NCBI GenBank assembly: GCA_013400155.1
Contig: VXBM01000059.1
Coordinates: 243,227-307,226, forward strand
Reading direction: 5' to 3'
DNA length: 64,000 bases
Source of the DNA: Helopsaltes ochotensis
Taxonomy: Eukaryota; Chordata; Aves; Passeriformes; Locustellidae
Made by a program: the position numbers and the translations under genes
The notes under the pieces: generated by a model
The model's input: the letters and a program-made list of their open reading frames with translations, nothing else
The model's database searches: none
Told to the model about the DNA's origin: nothing
Shown here: positions 37,692 through 51,820 of the stretch, one piece after another
Layout: every line of letters starts with the position of its first letter
How positions within the stretch are numbered: position 1 is the first letter of the stretch

Positions 37692-40600
37692 CAACCCTCT
37701 CAGCTGAGACTGGGTGGCTGTCAGCTCTTCTGCTTTGAAACAAAGTACCTTTGACCTAATCCACAGCCTTAAAGGATGGGCTCAAGACAATGGCAAAATG
37801 GTGTGGCTAATGCTTGGTGCTGCTGGGAAGGCCGTGGCATTCTTTGCTCTAGTTACCCTAAAAGCAGCTCCTGACTGAAGCAGACTGAAGCATCCACCAA
37901 ATTGCACAATCCGATGAACCAGCTGCTTCCCCCTGCAAACCCTTCTGTAAGGCCTCAGGTAATCCTGTGCACATAGAAATCCCCTTGCTTTAGCAAACAC
38001 ATCAATCTCTCACTTTCATTGCTACAGATTAAATCTTAAAAATACACTTGATATCTGGATTTTCTGGCTTATTCAACAGAGTTAAATTTCAATATATTGA
38101 TATGAGCTGTAAGGCTCATTTCCTTGAGTGTGCAATAGAAGCATGCGGATTTCCACAGCTCCAAGCGCACAGCTTTGGTCTGACTGCAGGTACAGAAGCT
38201 TCTGTGGAAGCTCACAGGTATCTGATGTCAGAACAGACTGAGAGACCATGTTGGTGGGCAGTGCTGGCCTATCTCTGTGTTTCCATTTCTGAAAGTGAAA
38301 TGTGCATCCTGTGCTTGAACAAATTTCCTCCAGGATAGTTCTGGAAAGCAATTACACATCATGATGGTGCCTGCCCTCATCCCCAGTTTCTCAGGAAGCA
38401 TTGCTTCTTCCTGTCTGATAAGCCTAATAGGGATCTGTGCTATCTCACAAAAAGGATGGATTTGGAAAGCCAAGAGGCTCAAGTGATCTTCCCATACCTG
38501 TGAGCCCAAAGGGTCAGTCACAAAGAGGCTGGGCTAACACAGACACTGAATTTGCTGAAGAACTGACAGGAAGTAGTAACCAGCTGATTTGTTTAGCTGT
38601 TGTAGTAAATTGTCACTAAATCCCCAGGCACCCCCAGACTGTGGAGAATTGAAAGACGAAAAGGAAGCATTAACACATTGCATAGAGAAGGGACACAAGG
38701 AGTTAAGGGTGAAAAAAGGAACAAATGTCAAATATCCCTTCTCTCCAGGTGAGTTTCTTCTCTACTGAAATACAGAGCTGTCCTCTATCACCTACCATTT
38801 TCTTTGTGCTTGTTCAGTTGCAGAGAAATCTGTCTGGTGAAATGAAACATCTCATCCCAGAAATGAGGTAGCTGCTAAGTGAGAGCACTGGCTTCACACA
38901 GTCATCAAGGCAAACGCCTTAGGACCGACTGTTCGACCTGCAGTGGAAAACAATTTTGCTTTTTTTCTTCCCACTGGGCATAAGTCTTCCCTGTCTCTCT
39001 GTTGTGCTAGTGAAAGCAAATTTCACTGGAAACTGAATCTATTTACAAATATTTTGACAGATTGAGACAGTTGCTCAGGAAAAAATGATTAAATGTAAGC
39101 AGATAAAATATAGTGTCATGTGAACAGCTGCTGCACAGACCCACAGCCTACGTGGATGTAATTTTATTTATGCTTTTTAAAGGGTATGTGGGTGTCCCTG
39201 TAAAACAGAAACAAAGAGGACATTACTACTGTTGGTGATAAACTAGAGAAAAATCTTAGATGATTAATTCTCCAAAATGTGCAGCCTTGACTTTTTAAAA
39301 CTATTTGGCAGGAAGATATACATGCAAAATTGTATGAACACTGCTCTTGTATACACTCACACATCCCATTCCATAGATCTCATCGGCAACTCCCTTTGAG
39401 GCTGTCTCAGTTCCTGACTGGAACAGGTCATTATGTGTGGGCCTCAATCCATCATTTCTGAAGTATCCTGCAAAGAGATTGCCATTAGAAGCCAGTGCAG
39501 TGAAACCAACTCTCTTCCATCTAGAGCATGACTTGCATTTTTGTGTCACATCTTATTTCTCTATTTCTAACATTATATTACCTATCTATATTGTTACTTT
39601 TCTGTAGGGACAGAGATCATGCTGTACCTGCTTTTCCTGTACCAATTACCGCTATTTTAAGACTGTGTAGAGATGCCTGCAAATAAACATTAGCTGGAAG
39701 TTCCTGATGCTTTCCCCTGACACTGTCTTTGGAACATTATGATCATAAACGCCCTTGCCTATAGCAGTTATAATTGATTTTGTTTCAAATTCTGGACACC
39801 TGAGCAATGAAAGACTCCAAGTGTTCCAAATACCAGGAACAGGAATAATCAGTCTATAAACAAAGGGCAGCAAATTTCAGATGCAGCTGTTGCACCGAGT
39901 GTCAGGAACAGACAAACTGCTTCTCCATAAATGCCAGCACTTGCTATAACCTGTCTTGCCCAGCACTAGATAGAGTACTCACAATCTGCACAAGGCTGTG
40001 ATCTTGACTGCAAACACACAGACTTCCTCACCTTTACAGAACCCGATATGTTTTGACACCCAAATTCACATCCTCAATCCAACACAACAGAAAACAAAAC
40101 ATCAGTGCAGGAAAAATAATTCAAAGTGCCTTGCTCTCTGAGAGTTCAAATAATTTTTTCATGCAGTAAGAGTGCAATACCCAGATAAAATCATGCTAGT
40201 TCAGCTGGATCTCCACTTAGAAAATGGAAGTACAGGGTGCTCAGACAGCAGCCTTGAAGGAGGTTTGCACAGTCAGAGCCACTCTGCACATGAGCTCCCC
40301 CCAGCAGGACACAATCCTGCAATGGCAGAGCAAGCTCTGCACGTCTGCTGGCTCCTGCCCAGCCCCAGCGAGCAGGGCAGATGATATTCTAGAGCCTCAC
40401 AGTGCCAAACCAGCTCCTGCTCTCAGACAATCAGCACTGTGGGATGCCTTTCCTCCTAAACACAAGAAAGGCCCCACAGAACCCAGCATGAGGTCATAAA
40501 GAATTTAGAGGTGAAGGGGATATGCTCACCCAAAGGCAAATCTTGCAAAGATAACTTGGAATAATGCTGAGGGTTTTAAAGGGTGAACCACCCCAAAGCA

Positions 40601-43600
40601 AAAAAGGTGATAATAGAAATAATCTATAAATGCCCTATTCAAATGTACAAGCTGTCTCTTACTGTTTATCATTCTTTGAGCATTTCCCTTGTCAAATCCT
40701 ACTTTGCAACTGATGAAAAAAAAAAAATATCCACAGTGTTTCATAATGACATGACACAGATACTTTAAGGCTGCTGATGAATAAGGAGGCCTTGAAAACC
40801 ACTATGACTGTGCTGTTCTTTCTTTGCCACATCAGAAAATAAATGCCAAACCTCTTCATTCAGGGTCTTCTATTCATCAATCCACCAAAAAAAACCCCAC
40901 AAAAACACAGGAAAAAGACTGGCACTAGAAGTAACACTGTTGTTGAAAACCATTCTCAAGGCCAGTGCCAGCTTACTGGGGAGCTGCTGCTTGTGAGCTG
41001 GTACCCCAGCTTGCCACCATGCACTGCTCAGGGACAGGAACTATTTGACACATATTTTCTTTTACCTTGAAAATTTGGTGAGCAGTAGCTGAGCATACAT
41101 TTAAGAAATCCTCTCATAGCATTGGCCATCAACAGCTGGATTATATCTTTTTTTATTGTTTGTCTTTTGAAATTGTGGTTCATTTGCTGACCCCTGATTA
41201 AAAAGCATTTTTGGACAAGGGTCAAAGGAGAAAAAAAATACCTACATATCCACACAGGATGATAGGAAAACCTGTCACATCACAGCAAGGAGAACAAAGG
41301 CAGCAACAACTGCCTGCATACCTTGGGAAGCTGACACTACACCAGCAGGTATTGCATTCTGCCAGGTGTGAGAATGGGGCTCAGGAACTCTCAGAGCTCT
41401 GTGAATCACAAGGCAGAGTTCATCTTCTGGTCCCTTGAAAGGAAAATACTGCAACTTCTAACCTTTCATTAACATGTTCAAGTTAATTTTAAAAAGAAGG
41501 TTTTCTGAACCATAGCAATTTTTTTTTTGCGTTACTTCTTTTAGAAATAATAAGCAGGTGCATTTACCATGAAATTTCTTCATGATACAATGTATTCCAA
41601 CTTTATGAAGATGCTTATACTACTGTTAATTAAGATGAATAGTTTCAGGAGATTCTGAGAAAAATAATGCCTATACTCATAAAACTTGATGACAAAATCT
41701 GATGTGTTAGAGAGAAAAGTGATTACTCTAATGCATTATATGCTTGATACATAATCTCACAGCTCTCCCCTGCTGTGTTTTGTATAAACTATGAAGTCAA
41801 CAAAGCACTGATAAAGAAACAAATTAAAGGTAGGATTCACATGATTCATATTTCAATAGAGAGGAATTAAAATAGATAATGGCTCCCACACAAAGAAGGA
41901 AAAAACAGCATTTCTTGTAGTATTTCATCCCTGACCCCATTAGAACTTTGTGATACTGCAGGTCTATCCTCTCTAATTAGTGCATACATTAACTGTTAAG
42001 TCTCCCGACTTCAATTTATGATTTATGTATACAACATAAAAACTTGGTACTGTATTTGAAAAACATGACATCCCTGGTATAAACTCTTTGAAGAATGTTT
42101 GAGAGTCTCTACCTTTTATCAGAAGTCTGCATTCTTAGCAAGCCTGAACTGTTGTCCTTAAGCTCCTCCTCATCTGATGAAACAGCAAAGTGACCTCATT
42201 GAAAATTTCTTTCCACGGACTATTTTCATCTGCATCTTTCCATACTCATCTCTCTCAATTTCAAAGAAGCAAAGAAACTGAAGAACTGCTTAAAGGAGTA
42301 GTTGAAAAGCAGAATGTGACCATGTTACCAATGCAACAGACTGAGAGGAGTCACATCTGTAGCTCTTTGTTTCTGGTAACACAATGGACCTGCCCCGCTG
42401 ACATTGCCAAAGCTGCAGTGGCACCACCAGCCTTCAGAGGGACACAAAAGCACAAACACTTCTGTGAGAGACCTTGACAGTGCTGCCCAGGAGCCCAGGC
42501 TCTGCCTACCATTAGGAACAGCTTGCTGTTTTCTGTACAACACAAATATTCAGGGCTACCAGCTGCTGATAAGCATTTGCCAAAGACATCCACTTCATTG
42601 TTTAGACAAGACACTGGAAATGCCACAGAAAACTTTTCAAGGGCTTTTCTGAGCTGACTCTTGATAATTATGGCGAAATATATTTAAAAGTCATAATTGT
42701 ATTTAAACATATAATTTCTGATATAGAATCCTGAGCCTAGTTGTACCTTTCATTTCTCTTGTGGTCAGTATAACAAAACAGGATACATTTTAACTCAGTT
42801 CATTGTGTGCGTATCCATGCCTTGACTACAGGATTCTGCTGAATATATTCTGCATTGCATAGCTGGGCACAAAAGAGAATAATTGTTCAGAATATGCTCT
42901 GCTTCTCCAAGGTAAACACCAAAACCTGATTTTAGTAAATATTTGTACTGTGTTATACCAGTTGAGTATATGCTCTGTGTTAGGCAAATGAGCTGCCCCA
43001 GGGTATTATCTTCATGGACTGTTTGCAGTTCTATAAAGCTCTCATCACATCTACTCACTAAAATAATTTGGGATATTGAATATCAAAAAGGGCTCCGCAG
43101 TGCAAACAAGTCAGTCTCCATTGTGCTGCTTTTATAGTTTGACAGCTACGAGAGCACTTAAAGGAATTAGGCTGAGCATGAGCAGGTGCTCTGTCTTTGC
43201 CTTGTGTGCTGAGTACAGACTATGAGGTGTCCACATGATCTTGGGATAAAACATGGAAACCTGAATCTCCTACAGTCAACCAGCAATTTGAGGCAGCAGC
43301 TTTGATGTGTCATTACTTTCAGGTGCAAAGGGACAGACAAACCTTACATAAGTGCACAGTGATGTCACTTTGGCAACACAAGCACATCTTTTCCTCACTC
43401 TGTATCTGTTCCTGGACCTTTCAGACTAATTTCTAAAAAATAATAAATTAAACTAAAATAATGGCAAAGTCACCTTCCCCTGCTTGCCCCATCTCTTTCA
43501 TGCAGTGAAGTCCTAAAATTAGCCAAATGAAACATTGCTGTCAGAAGATTGAAGGAGCCAGGTGTAGAGCTGGGGACACTTCACAGGGCAGCCTGCTGCA

Positions 43601-44261
43601 GGTCCTGGGGTTTGCTCTGGCTCTCCTGACAGGACTCCCTGGTGACAGCAGCAGTCTCTCAGTCTGTAGGAACTGAACTGAGAGCTTGGCTGGAGACAGC
43701 AAAATGAATGCTTCAGTCAAACACTGCTGAGAAAAGAGAGTGGATGACTTCTCTCCAAACATGTTCCCTGTCCCAGGCTGCCCACAGGGGAAAGTCCACT
43801 CACTTCTATTCACTAAGTGAGTATATAGCCCTCCCTAATAGCACACAGCACCTTCACCCCAATCTTCTGATGGAAAGGAACAGAACATGTAGAGAACTAC
43901 TGTTCAGCTGGAGCCCCATGCCCTCTCTTCTCAAGGTTTTCCAATGACCTTAACAGCCAGATAAAGACAATTGTGTTTCAGGAAAGCCTGTGCAGGAGAT
44001 GGCCTTTGGAATCTGCAGCACTCCAAATCCTGGAAAATAGATGCCTGATCCAAAGTAACTGCAACATTTATAGAGTCAATGTTCAAGTGCCAAATGAAAA
44101 ATAATGGATGATTTCTCTGCAATGATATTTCTTTTCCAGATACAAAGAGGGCACTACAATTTTCTCCCTAAGCAATGAATTATTTGGGGCAGAAAAAGAT
44201 TCCCTCATTGCTCCCATGAATCACGTTGTCAAGAATCACAGGGAAAAGGAAACCAACTCTT

Positions 44262-44291
44262 TAATAAAATAAAAAAAATAAAATAAAATAT
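44262..44291 (+). repeat. (AAAAT)n low-complexity repeat
   Basis: About five to six units of AAAAT/AATAA with one longer A run in the middle. Confidence 0.85.
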
Positions 44292-45240
44292 TTCCAACAC
44301 TTGGGATATGTAGGTGGTTGGTGCAAAGATCCACTCAAGAAACTAAATAACAGATGACCAAATCAACTGGGGGGATAAAATGGCATGCTGGTGTGCTCAT
44401 ATCCAGCTGCCTGAAAGGCAAATCTTGACTTTCTACAAAATATTCTACTCTGTGCATTCTTGCTGAGGAAGAGACCCTTGCCAGCATCTATGTGCAGAGG
44501 TAACCCTCCACCTGTCAGTGGAGACAATGCTGCAGGAGGGAAGCAGCCTTGTTGGGGTAAAAAGAAGAGCTATTTTCCCCACAGCACAGATCTCCATGTG
44601 CAAATCTATTTCTGGTTTTCAGAATTCTTTACCTGGCAGATGATAAAGAACAGAGCAGCAAAGGATAAAGAACTTACATGGCAACAAACAAAAATACACA
44701 AGGACTCTGTCCTCAATATTCTGGTTCAGAATCTAACTCTGTCCAAAGTTCAGCATCATTCAGCTCTAGGCTTTTCTTCAAGGCCAAATCTGGGAAAAGG
44801 AGAGAATGAAAGATCTCATTATGTGTGTCCATTGCATGGAAAAACCTCTTCAACACACCATGTGAAACGCTTTGTATTTTAAAAATCTATCAACCAGATC
44901 TAGTGCACATTGAAGTTAACAGAAAGCTTCCCACAGGCTTTACTGGGCTTTGGTTTAGGTTACATGTTTTAATTCTTTTTTTCTCTACAACAGAGAAGCA
45001 CAGTAAATTATAGAGGTTCTCCTTGCTCTGTTCCCCTCCAGGCTACAGGCAGCATGCACAGAAGCTTCTCTCCATCTTCTTCCATGTTCATCTTTGATGA
45101 GGGCTCCATTAAACTCTCCCAGTTGTTACTGCTCAGAAGGATTTAATGACTGGTGTTCAACCCTGATAGCACTTAATAAGACCATTTGCGTAAGGAATTT
45201 ATGCTAAAATGGTTTTACGGCTTGCATGAGAATGTAGGAG

Positions 45241-45258
45241 CAATAATAACAATAATAA
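45241..45258 (+). repeat. (AAT)n short microsatellite
   Basis: AATAATAACAATAATAA, an imperfect run of AAT units. Confidence 0.7.
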
Positions 45259-47004
45259 ACCAGACACAATGTCTTTTTAAATTCAAAATCTAAGGCAGAC
45301 ATCACTACTCTTAACAGTTAAGACAAGTGAAAATACAATCTTGAATCGTAAGCTCTCATAATTCTCACAATTACAATTCAGAGATTTAAAAAAGGCATTT
45401 TCCTGTGCTTATTGTTACAGAGATTATAGAAACATAAATATGCTGTTTAAATTTTTTTTGTAAGTTTTAGTGAATTCCAGAAGAAATCAGTGTTCTCTAA
45501 TCAAACCTTAACCTTTCCCAACTTGTGTAACACCCTGGGTTCCATGACTCCTAAATGTATGCAATTGAGCATTTTAAAAGGCCAAAGACCAATACTTTGG
45601 TGATTAAGCCCATGGAGAAGCATTTAACATATGTTTCTTCGGTGGCATTATACATTTATTTTATGTCATCACATCCATAGCACGTTTTATCACTTCCTAT
45701 TGATAAATTCACTTTCTATTAATAATTATATATAATATATACAATTGCCAGACAGAAAGGCTAAAAATGAGAACTGATGTTTGCTGGGAGGAGACATCAA
45801 AAAGATAATTTACCATTTTACAGTGCAGTAGACAGGTGTCCAATGAAAACATCCATTCCAAGGCAATTTCTTCTTTTACTACGGAAAGGTTTCATTGCCT
45901 TGGATAAGGCACTTGGTTAAAAAAAGATGCAGTCAGCTCTTCATGATGATGCATTAAACATCATTTGGGGTTTTCTTGGTTGTTGGCTTTTATTTGTTCG
46001 TGCTTTAAAACATTTCAGCATTACCAGCTTTCTAAGGCAGAGATAGAAGTGTGTTTTGGAGTAATATTTTCAGGGAAGAAGCAGAGACAGTTCCTTTGTT
46101 TTCTTACGGTCAGAAAGTTAAGTATGATTAAAATGTAAAAGCAAGCTTCAAGTAGTCCCATAAAGCACGCCCAGTCTCATCAGCATTAGAAACATTGCTC
46201 AAATCAAATGTATTTAGGTGTCCTCACGCAACTCTTTCCAGCCCATCTCTCAGTGATCTCAGCATCATGGGACATACTACCAGCTCGGTTCCATGTTTTG
46301 ACCATTTTCAAAAACCTCTTGCCAACCCTCCCTTGCTTAAAATTCATCTCTACCCAACTGCTCAACCAAATGCTGCCTTCCTTCTCCTGCTCCATCTCAT
46401 CTGCCACTGTCCCCACTCTTCTTCCACCTGCTCAGGGCTGTTGCCACAGCTGTTCATCCAGCCAGGGAGCAATGCCGCTGAATTTTGCAGGAGAAGAGCA
46501 AGTGCAGCCCCTCGCTTTGTTAAGAGACCCTCTGCATTATTTCTTTCAGAGACAGCCACCTTCACTCAGATTTCTAAATGGGAGAGGGGAATTAGGCAAG
46601 CAGGCAGGCAGATGCCTATATAAAAAGCCCTTTCTTATAAATAAATCTCCCAGATTTTAGTTTACAAAGTGGATTAATAATGCAACTACCAGATAGAATT
46701 CAGGGAAATTTTGAACAACACTTTACGAAAATAAGGTCCTTAATCCTGTAGCATATGAAAACACTGTCTCAGTATTAATGTGTGCCTCTCAGCTTGGCAA
46801 CGGGAAGAAGTTTTTTTTTCCATTTTGAACATACCAGATTCCCATAAATGTGGACTAACACACTCCCTAGCCAGTGGCAAGGTTTATGCCCTCTAAACAT
46901 TGAAGCATCTATGAGGTACTTATGGATTTATTCACAGGCTGCCACAATGAGGCAGTAGTAAGTTGTGGTAAATTCAGCATTTACAGACAAATGATGCTGC
47001 TGAA

Positions 47005-47024
47005 GTGCTAATTAGTGCTAATTT
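47005..47024 (+). promoter_or_regulatory. Tandem homeodomain-like motif pair
   Basis: GTGCTAATTA and GTGCTAATTT are adjacent 10-base direct repeats, each with a TAATT homeodomain core. They sit inside a non-repetitive block at about 46960-47060. Confidence 0.25.
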
Positions 47025-47379
47025 GACTTGGCCCATTTTGGACCTCTGACAATCACAGCTCTTCAAAAGCAAGCAGGTCTGGCATATGCTCATCTAAGGA
47101 AAAAGTCTACCTCTCTATTTCCTTACTGTGATATTTCTAAGGCAAAACATTAAGAAATTTAAAATATCTGTGTTTTCCTAAACTAGTAGCCCAGGCCAGC
47201 TGCCGCCACAGATTGATTTCTAGAAGAAAATGTTACAATATATTTGGCTTAATGGGAACTGTAAAAAGTATTAGAGCAAAACTAGGAAGAAAACATGTCA
47301 CTGAGCATAGATTTGAGTGTTGAGTTACATACTTGTTCAGAAGTTAATAAAGAAAATAACTTTCTTTTTTTTTCTTCAG

Positions 47380-47495
47380 ATAAACAAAAGCTGTTTCCCA
47401 AAGAGAGGGCCATGAAGAGAGAAGCCAGTTTTTCTGCTTTCATCCTCTGCCTTTGGGCCCTGATAACTGTATCTGCCTCCCCCCATTTTCACTAG
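47380..47495 (+). CDS. Possible exon with a short signal-peptide-like frame
   Basis: A strong acceptor-like tract (pyrimidines then TTCTTCAG, ending at 47379) is followed at 47412 by an ATG with G at -3. The 27-codon frame starts MKREASFSAF, continues with a hydrophobic stretch (ILCLWALITV) and ends at a stop at 47493-47495. Basic start, hydrophobic core and small residues near the end (SAS) resemble a secretory signal peptide. A weak donor-like GTATCT lies inside the frame at 47469, so a first coding exon spliced there is conceivable. I do not recognise the protein, no following exon is identified, and a chance match is quite possible. Confidence 0.2.
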
Positions 47496-48186
47496 ATGAA
47501 TTGGGCTAGTGAAGAAAAACAGCTTAGAGATGCAGTAGGTTCATCCTTTGAGAAACCTGATGCAGTAAACTGTCTTGATCAGAAATATTTTTTCTACTAA
47601 GATGAGCTACATAATTTGGTTCCTTAAAAAAGGGGACTTTGAAGCTACACTCTGCCTCCAAATACTTGTCATTTGACCCAGAAGGCAATAAGTGAAAAAT
47701 TCTGAACAAATAAATCAAAAAAGCTGACACACTTTTCCAGGTGGCAAAGCTTTTGTGATAACAAAAGGCTTGATTCTCACTGCCTTTGATCTCTGCAGAA
47801 TGACAGGCCAACAAAAGCACAACTGGGTGATCGACAGCGTAGCAGAATGAGGCCAACAGAGTCAATACTCAAAAGAAGAGTATAACTACTCCAGAGATTT
47901 CTCAGGTGGGTGAAACTCTGGGCACTAAACATTTTCTAGAAATTACATTTTAATAATAGTTTTAAAAATGCACTTAAATGCTTTGAAGACCAAACTAACA
48001 AAATACCTAAATAATCCTGTTTTTTATTTGATGCAGTGCATTTCTGCTTTGGGTCTCCACTATAACAAAAGGAATAGCAAAAATATTAGGTAATTTCTGA
48101 TGGCTGCTCATTTGATCAAACTATGGGCACTAAAAATAAGTGGCTCTAGCATCTTCACAGGGCAGTGGGAAGTGGTGGCAGGCGGG

Positions 48187-48201
48187 AAATAAATAAATAA
48201 A
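48187..48201 (+). repeat. (AAAT)n short microsatellite
   Basis: Three to four units of AAAT/AATA. Confidence 0.8.
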
Positions 48202-51200
48202 ATCACAGGATGTTGCATTGCAAATTCTAATATGTGATAAGCAGGAAAATATTTTTGATTAAAAACCTCCAGATTATGGGTTTGAGAAGAAGCAATAAAA
48301 TATACACTGAATTGAAGCAGAAATAATTCAAAAGACTGGGAAAAAATAGCATTAGGAATTATATAAAGTTCTTATTCCATTTTTTACTGCCAAACCTGCT
48401 AGAAAATTAAAAGAAAACAAACAAAAAAATCAAGCCCCAAAATTACAAAAGATGCAACATAAGTGGTGTTGTGAATAGATCCTAAAAGATCATTATGTGG
48501 ACATATTAATCCAGCTCCCTGTGGCTTTTGTATTTAAATGCTGCTCACATGAAGTTGAAGCCTGCACTCACAGGTAAACAAAGCACCAGCCACCCCTGTC
48601 ACACCTCAGCAGAGATCATCCCAGGCCTGCAGGGAAGGGGAACAAACAGGGCAGGACACAACCTTCTCCTTCCCCTTCATTTTTACAAAGATTACTTATG
48701 CAATAGATCAGGAATTGGCCGAAGACCATCTGATAAAATATTTGAGAAAATGTATGAATATAAAAATAGAAACCTGCATTTACTTGATTTTTTTTTTAAA
48801 TGAGAACTGTAAAAACACTGATAGAGGAAGAACTTTTTTTACATATACACACTCACACATGGAGATATTTTCCTGGAAATATAATGATATTCTAAGTTTT
48901 TCTTAGTGGATTTTTACATTTTTTTTTTACTTGAACAACCAATCCCTCCTAATGCCACACAAGACAAAGACACAACCTGGAAACTCTTCTTTGCAGGGGA
49001 TAATGCACTTCAGTCATTCTCCTTGTTTTGCTCTATTCCAGATTTCTCAATTCTTGTACTAACTACTTCCATGGCATAATTATACCTATGGAATTCCCTG
49101 ACAGCAGCCAAGGGTGGAGTCTATTCATAATACTATCCTTTCTCTCTGGTTTCTGAAGGATGAAGGACCACATTTTAGTGACTCCAAAATCAATCCAGTC
49201 TCCTCAAAAAGCAGATAAAAACTGCAAAAGCAGAAAATCTTAGAGGAAAAAATGGGTTGTCACCTGTCTTTCAATGACCACAGAAGACTGCTAATTTAGT
49301 TTTCCTAACGTATTTGACAGAAAGCAAATTTTTGAAGCTCTGATTTTAAGTTTGTGGATTTGAGGGTTCAGTGCAGCAACAATGACTGTTATCACAGGCA
49401 GCCAAGAGCAGCAGGAAAGGCAAAGGTCTTGAGATGAATTCTATAAACAACACCCATCACCATCTACTGTTAATGCTCCTAATAGTGTATTGGCCTAAGA
49501 ATTGGCTTGTACAAAGCAACATTGCTGGGATTTGTGTAAAAAAACTTGGTTTTAATTTACAAAATTCCTGTTGTGACTTAGGCTCTTCATCCCTCTCAGC
49601 ACCAGGGGGCTCCTGGAAGCGAGACACTGGAGTCCACTGACTCCTCCAGAAAAACATTTCCAGTGTGTTCTCTGCACAAAGCCTGTGGTGCTGTTTGTCC
49701 CTGCACCGCAGGAGAGGCACTCTGAGATCAGGGCTGGACTCTGAACACTGGCCCAAAGTTTTCATCATTAACTAAATTCACTCACTATGCACTACTGCAA
49801 TGAGCAAAATTCTTTCTGTGCACACCTGAATGAATTCTCTTCCATCTTCAGATTGGACAGTTCAGCAAAATGCCACTTTTAATTAGAACTAAAACTTTCA
49901 TTGATAAATATCTTGCATTTACAGTATGAGAAAAATTTACTGTGCTTCTGCTTGTACCCACAAATTCTCAAATTTTTACTGGTATCTTTTCCCCACCAGT
50001 GCTGTGTGCTTGGCAGGTAACACCTGGTTTTAACCCTGGTGATGAAAACTGCAGAGCTGCTGCATAGGTGCACCATGCACACAAATGCTGACAGCACTGA
50101 ATGCAGAGGGAGTTGAGTATTGGTTGTCAAAGACAATTAAGAACTGTGTGCAACTTAATTCAGGCAAATAATATGCTGCTCTAAAAATGCCTCCATGGCA
50201 AACTAAGCTTTAGAATGGGTTGGTAAGTGGACATTATTCACAAAGAAAAATGACTAGAATTTAGGCATATTTCATTAAAGGAATTTTGAAAGAGGAAATA
50301 AGGACAATTAACCACGAGGATACACTTCTTTAAAAAGCAGAAGCAACCCAGACAATCCCCAGATCCAGAGTGCAGCAATCCATTGCATACATGACTAACA
50401 ATTGTCATGCACAATTACCTTGTTATTCAAAATATATTTATGATTGCAATGCATTTAAGGTGAAATTGAATGCTCAGCCTTTGCATGGTCTAGAGCTATT
50501 AAGTACTAGTTTGCTGAGATGCTCAGTGATATGTTTCTTAATCAATGAATTTTACTAGAGTCAAGTATTACTCTTGATGCAGCTCCAGGTTAATCAGCCC
50601 TGGAAAAAGGCTACTTGTAATACAGAATAAATGGTATTTCTAGAGATGAAACCTTATCACTATTTCAAATGGTTGCTTTTTTTTAAACACCTACATTTTT
50701 AATTCCTTTTGTGTGTGAGTGCATTTTCTCTCAAAATATTAAATAAGCATAATGATGCTTTTGGTCTCTATTGCTACCCATGGCTGAAATAATTTCACTG
50801 ATCTGTTCAAAATGTGAGTTTTACTTTCATAAGTATTAAAGAACTAGTTTTTAACAGGTTTGCAACAGAATTGACTGCCAAAAAAAAAAGGTTTCCAGGG
50901 CAAAATATATTCAAAATTCCCAATATTTGACACACACATCAAACAGGTTTTCCTAAAACAATCTGTGCATGCCAGCATCAGGGCACCAGCAGCACAGGCT
51001 GGGGGCCAGATTTACCAACACTGGGGGAAAAAAAGTGGATCTTACACAATAAAAATATTGTTAAATAATTTTAAGCTAAACATCTTGTGCTTGGATTTTT
51101 AAAGAGCTCAGAGTGTGTGTCAGATGGGGGATGATCCACAGTGATACAGTTAAAGTGCAGTTTCAGGATGACCTGCCTCCACATCTCTCTCCATTAGAGC

Positions 51201-51799
51201 AACTTTTCTCTTAAGCTGTCCCCTCTTGTTCTCAAATGCTTTTGAAGAAAGAAAACTAAAAGTTCTTGACAGTGCTATTAAGGCAAGTAACTTGTGCTTC
51301 CCACTCCCTTCTCCTCATGCAAGTAGCCTGACTCACCACTGGATATAGATGTACACACAGGAGAAGTGGTTCTGGTGCTTTTTCCATCCCCAAGTACCTC
51401 CAGCCACATCCTCACAGATATGTCCATTGACTTTCATGGCTGACACAACTTCCAGGTCTGTCCATGCTCTGATGTAAAATGAAGCAACAAAGCTGTGTTA
51501 TCACAGTTCCAAACCAGTCTCAATACAAATAGTTGAGAGAGCAGAGTGTTAAGCTGGGCAAGCTGACCATGGCTTACAGTTTTTGCAAGCCTGGACAAAT
51601 CATAGGCAAATTTTACTCAAGCAGGACTGAGTTCAAGAGACCTTCTGGACTTTCCTATACATAAGTGATGCATCTTGCCTTTACAACATGGTAAAGGAGG
51701 ATTCCCTGTTTGATGTGTGGGAAGGAAAGTACAGCCAAATTCAAGGGTGGATCCAGGTGCCCTGGGAAACCTCTAGGAAAGCTCTCACTCAGACTTTTA

Positions 51800-51820
51800 G
51801 CAGTCACTTCAGGTGACTGC
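51800..51820. repeat. 8-bp inverted repeat with a 5-base loop
   Basis: GCAGTCAC and GTGACTGC are perfectly complementary around TTCAG. It is a short, stable hairpin with no flanking T run to suggest a terminator-like role. Confidence 0.6.

Noticed and set aside
46617..46627. TATATAAAAAG as a TATA box
   Set aside because: No other promoter motif or plausible first exon is nearby, and the string is common in AT-rich DNA.
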